64,000 nt of DNA. It comes from Aquimarina amphilecti. Lineage in GTDB: Bacteria; Bacteroidota; Bacteroidia; Flavobacteriales; Flavobacteriaceae. A program made the position numbers and the translations under genes. Below are positions 63,384 through 64,000 of the stretch, in pieces. The stretch covers positions 62,001 to 126,000 of the forward strand of contig NZ_FOAB01000010.1 in the NCBI RefSeq assembly GCF_900109375.1, read 5' to 3'. The first letter of the stretch is position 1, and the number at the start of each line of letters is the position of its first letter. The notes below the pieces were generated by a model. It saw only the letters and a list, made by a program, of their open reading frames with translations. It had not been told where the DNA came from and did no database searches.

Positions 63384-64000
63384 ATGAGTAGTAATCAGGA
63401 TTTTTTTGACCATATAAATAAAGGATATACTACCAAGGGTGACTTCATCACCCTAGGAGCTGCAATGCATAATGGAGAAACTGTGACAGATGCTCACGTA
63501 AAAATTCCATTAAAAACATTAAATAGACATGGATTAATTGCTGGCGCTACAGGAACTGGTAAAACTAAAACATTACAAGTTCTAGCAGAAAACCTAAGTG
63601 AACAAGGAATACCTGTTCTTTTAATGGATATTAAAGGCGATCTAAGTGGTTTGGCTGCTGCGAGTCCAGGCCATCCTAAAATTGATGAACGACACGAAAA
63701 AATTGGTATTCCATTTGAAGCAAAAGATTTCCCTGTCGAAATTCTTTCATTATCAGAACAAGATGGAGTACGTCTTAAAGCAACAGTCAGTGAGTTTGGA
63801 CCTGTACTATTTTCTAGAATTTTAGATGTAACTGAAACACAAGCCGGGATTATTTCAATAATTTTTAAATATTGTGATGATAATAAACTACCTCTATTAG
63901 ATTTAAAAGACCTAAAAAAGGTTTTACAATTTGCTACTCGTGAAGGAAAAGAAGAATTGGAAAAAGATTACGGAAGAATATCTACCGCTTCTACTGGTTC
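63384..64000 (+). CDS. HerA-like ATPase (DUF853 helicase), N-terminal part
   Basis: The first 205 codons of a longer gene, cut by the window end. Walker A is IAGATGTGKTKTLQ, followed by GIPVLLMDIKGDLSGLAAAS. This is the DUF853/HerA-like family of hexameric DNA-translocating ATPases. The start at 63384 (MSSNQDFFDHINKGY) fits homologues. Divergent from the RidA-like gene. Confidence 0.92.
   Translation, partial: MSSNQDFFDHINKGYTTKGDFITLGAAMHNGETVTDAHVKIPLKTLNRHGLIAGATGTGKTKTLQVLAENLSEQGIPVLLMDIKGDLSGLAAASPGHPKIDERHEKIGIPFEAKDFPVEILSLSEQDGVRLKATVSEFGPVLFSRILDVTETQAGIISIIFKYCDDNKLPLLDLKDLKKVLQFATREGKEELEKDYGRISTASTG

Noticed and set aside
1..64000. tRNA, rRNA, CRISPR array, insertion sequence or phage genes
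   Set aside because: None recognised by eye: no cloverleaf with CCA-type ends, no regular repeat-spacer pattern, no transposase or integrase motif.

Overview
The window looks like chromosomal DNA of a marine-type Flavobacteriaceae bacterium (Bacteroidota); the genus is not certain. The evidence is low GC, almost no Shine-Dalgarno sites, and promoters with the TAnnTTTG -7 box of this phylum. It also has a fused SecDF, a type IX secretion C-terminal domain on a secreted glycosidase, a lone FtsE, and several families largely confined to Bacteroidota (DUF6588, DUF6503, DUF2911). I see no tRNA, rRNA, CRISPR array, insertion sequence or prophage.

Layout. 1-7.7 kb: the tail of a plus-strand gene, a very large sortilin-like BNR propeller protein, a secreted hypothetical, a GNAT/small-membrane-protein pair, an Lrp regulator, a pseudouridine synthase and an SRPBCC protein. 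7.1-14.3 kb: an accessory stretch bounded by two copies of one segment (SRPBCC gene plus the end of a hypothetical gene, broken in one copy). Between the copies lie a lipoprotein propeller/DUF1330/DUF6503 operon, an AraC regulator, an ECF sigma factor and a third SRPBCC protein. 14.4-20.2 kb: an M23 peptidase and a TPR plus outer-membrane barrel pair. 20.3-33.7 kb: a surface polysaccharide region with an MBOAT/SGNH O-acylation pair, FtsE, a methyltransferase, a 2OG dioxygenase, four glycosyltransferases, an FdtA/FdtB-type amino-sugar pair, a Wzx flippase and a FemAB-like transferase. 33.9-37.1 kb: typA, kdsA and a DUF1801 gene. 37.2-43.3 kb: a carboxypeptidase-regulatory-domain protein, then a six-gene membrane operon (winged-helix regulator, Coq4-like, DUF1361, CreD) with two copies of one palindromic operator, and a DUF192 lipoprotein. 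43.3-60.7 kb: a modular GH57-type secreted enzyme, secDF, a SecD-like small protein, mdh, a DUF6588 protein, gyrB, an astacin-type lipoprotein metalloprotease, a GG-leader cysteine-rich peptide, asnB and a DUF2911 protein. 60.8-61.8 kb: three tandem 32-codon paralogous mini-genes. 62-64 kb: queE, a RidA-like lipoprotein and the start of a HerA-like ATPase gene.

The best candidate for something undescribed is the mini-gene array at 60797-61779. It encodes three peptides of identical length with a conserved C-terminal half (FLKELPSASSNAIHR in one copy). Between two copies the nucleotide changes are almost all synonymous, so the peptides themselves are under selection. Each copy sits in its own AT-rich spacer, and two have recognisable promoter elements. 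Other items worth following are the GG-leader peptide at 57.5 kb, a candidate small RNA at 33.75-33.86 kb, the twin operators at 38.7 and 39.7 kb, and the segmental duplication at 7.2/12.9 kb.
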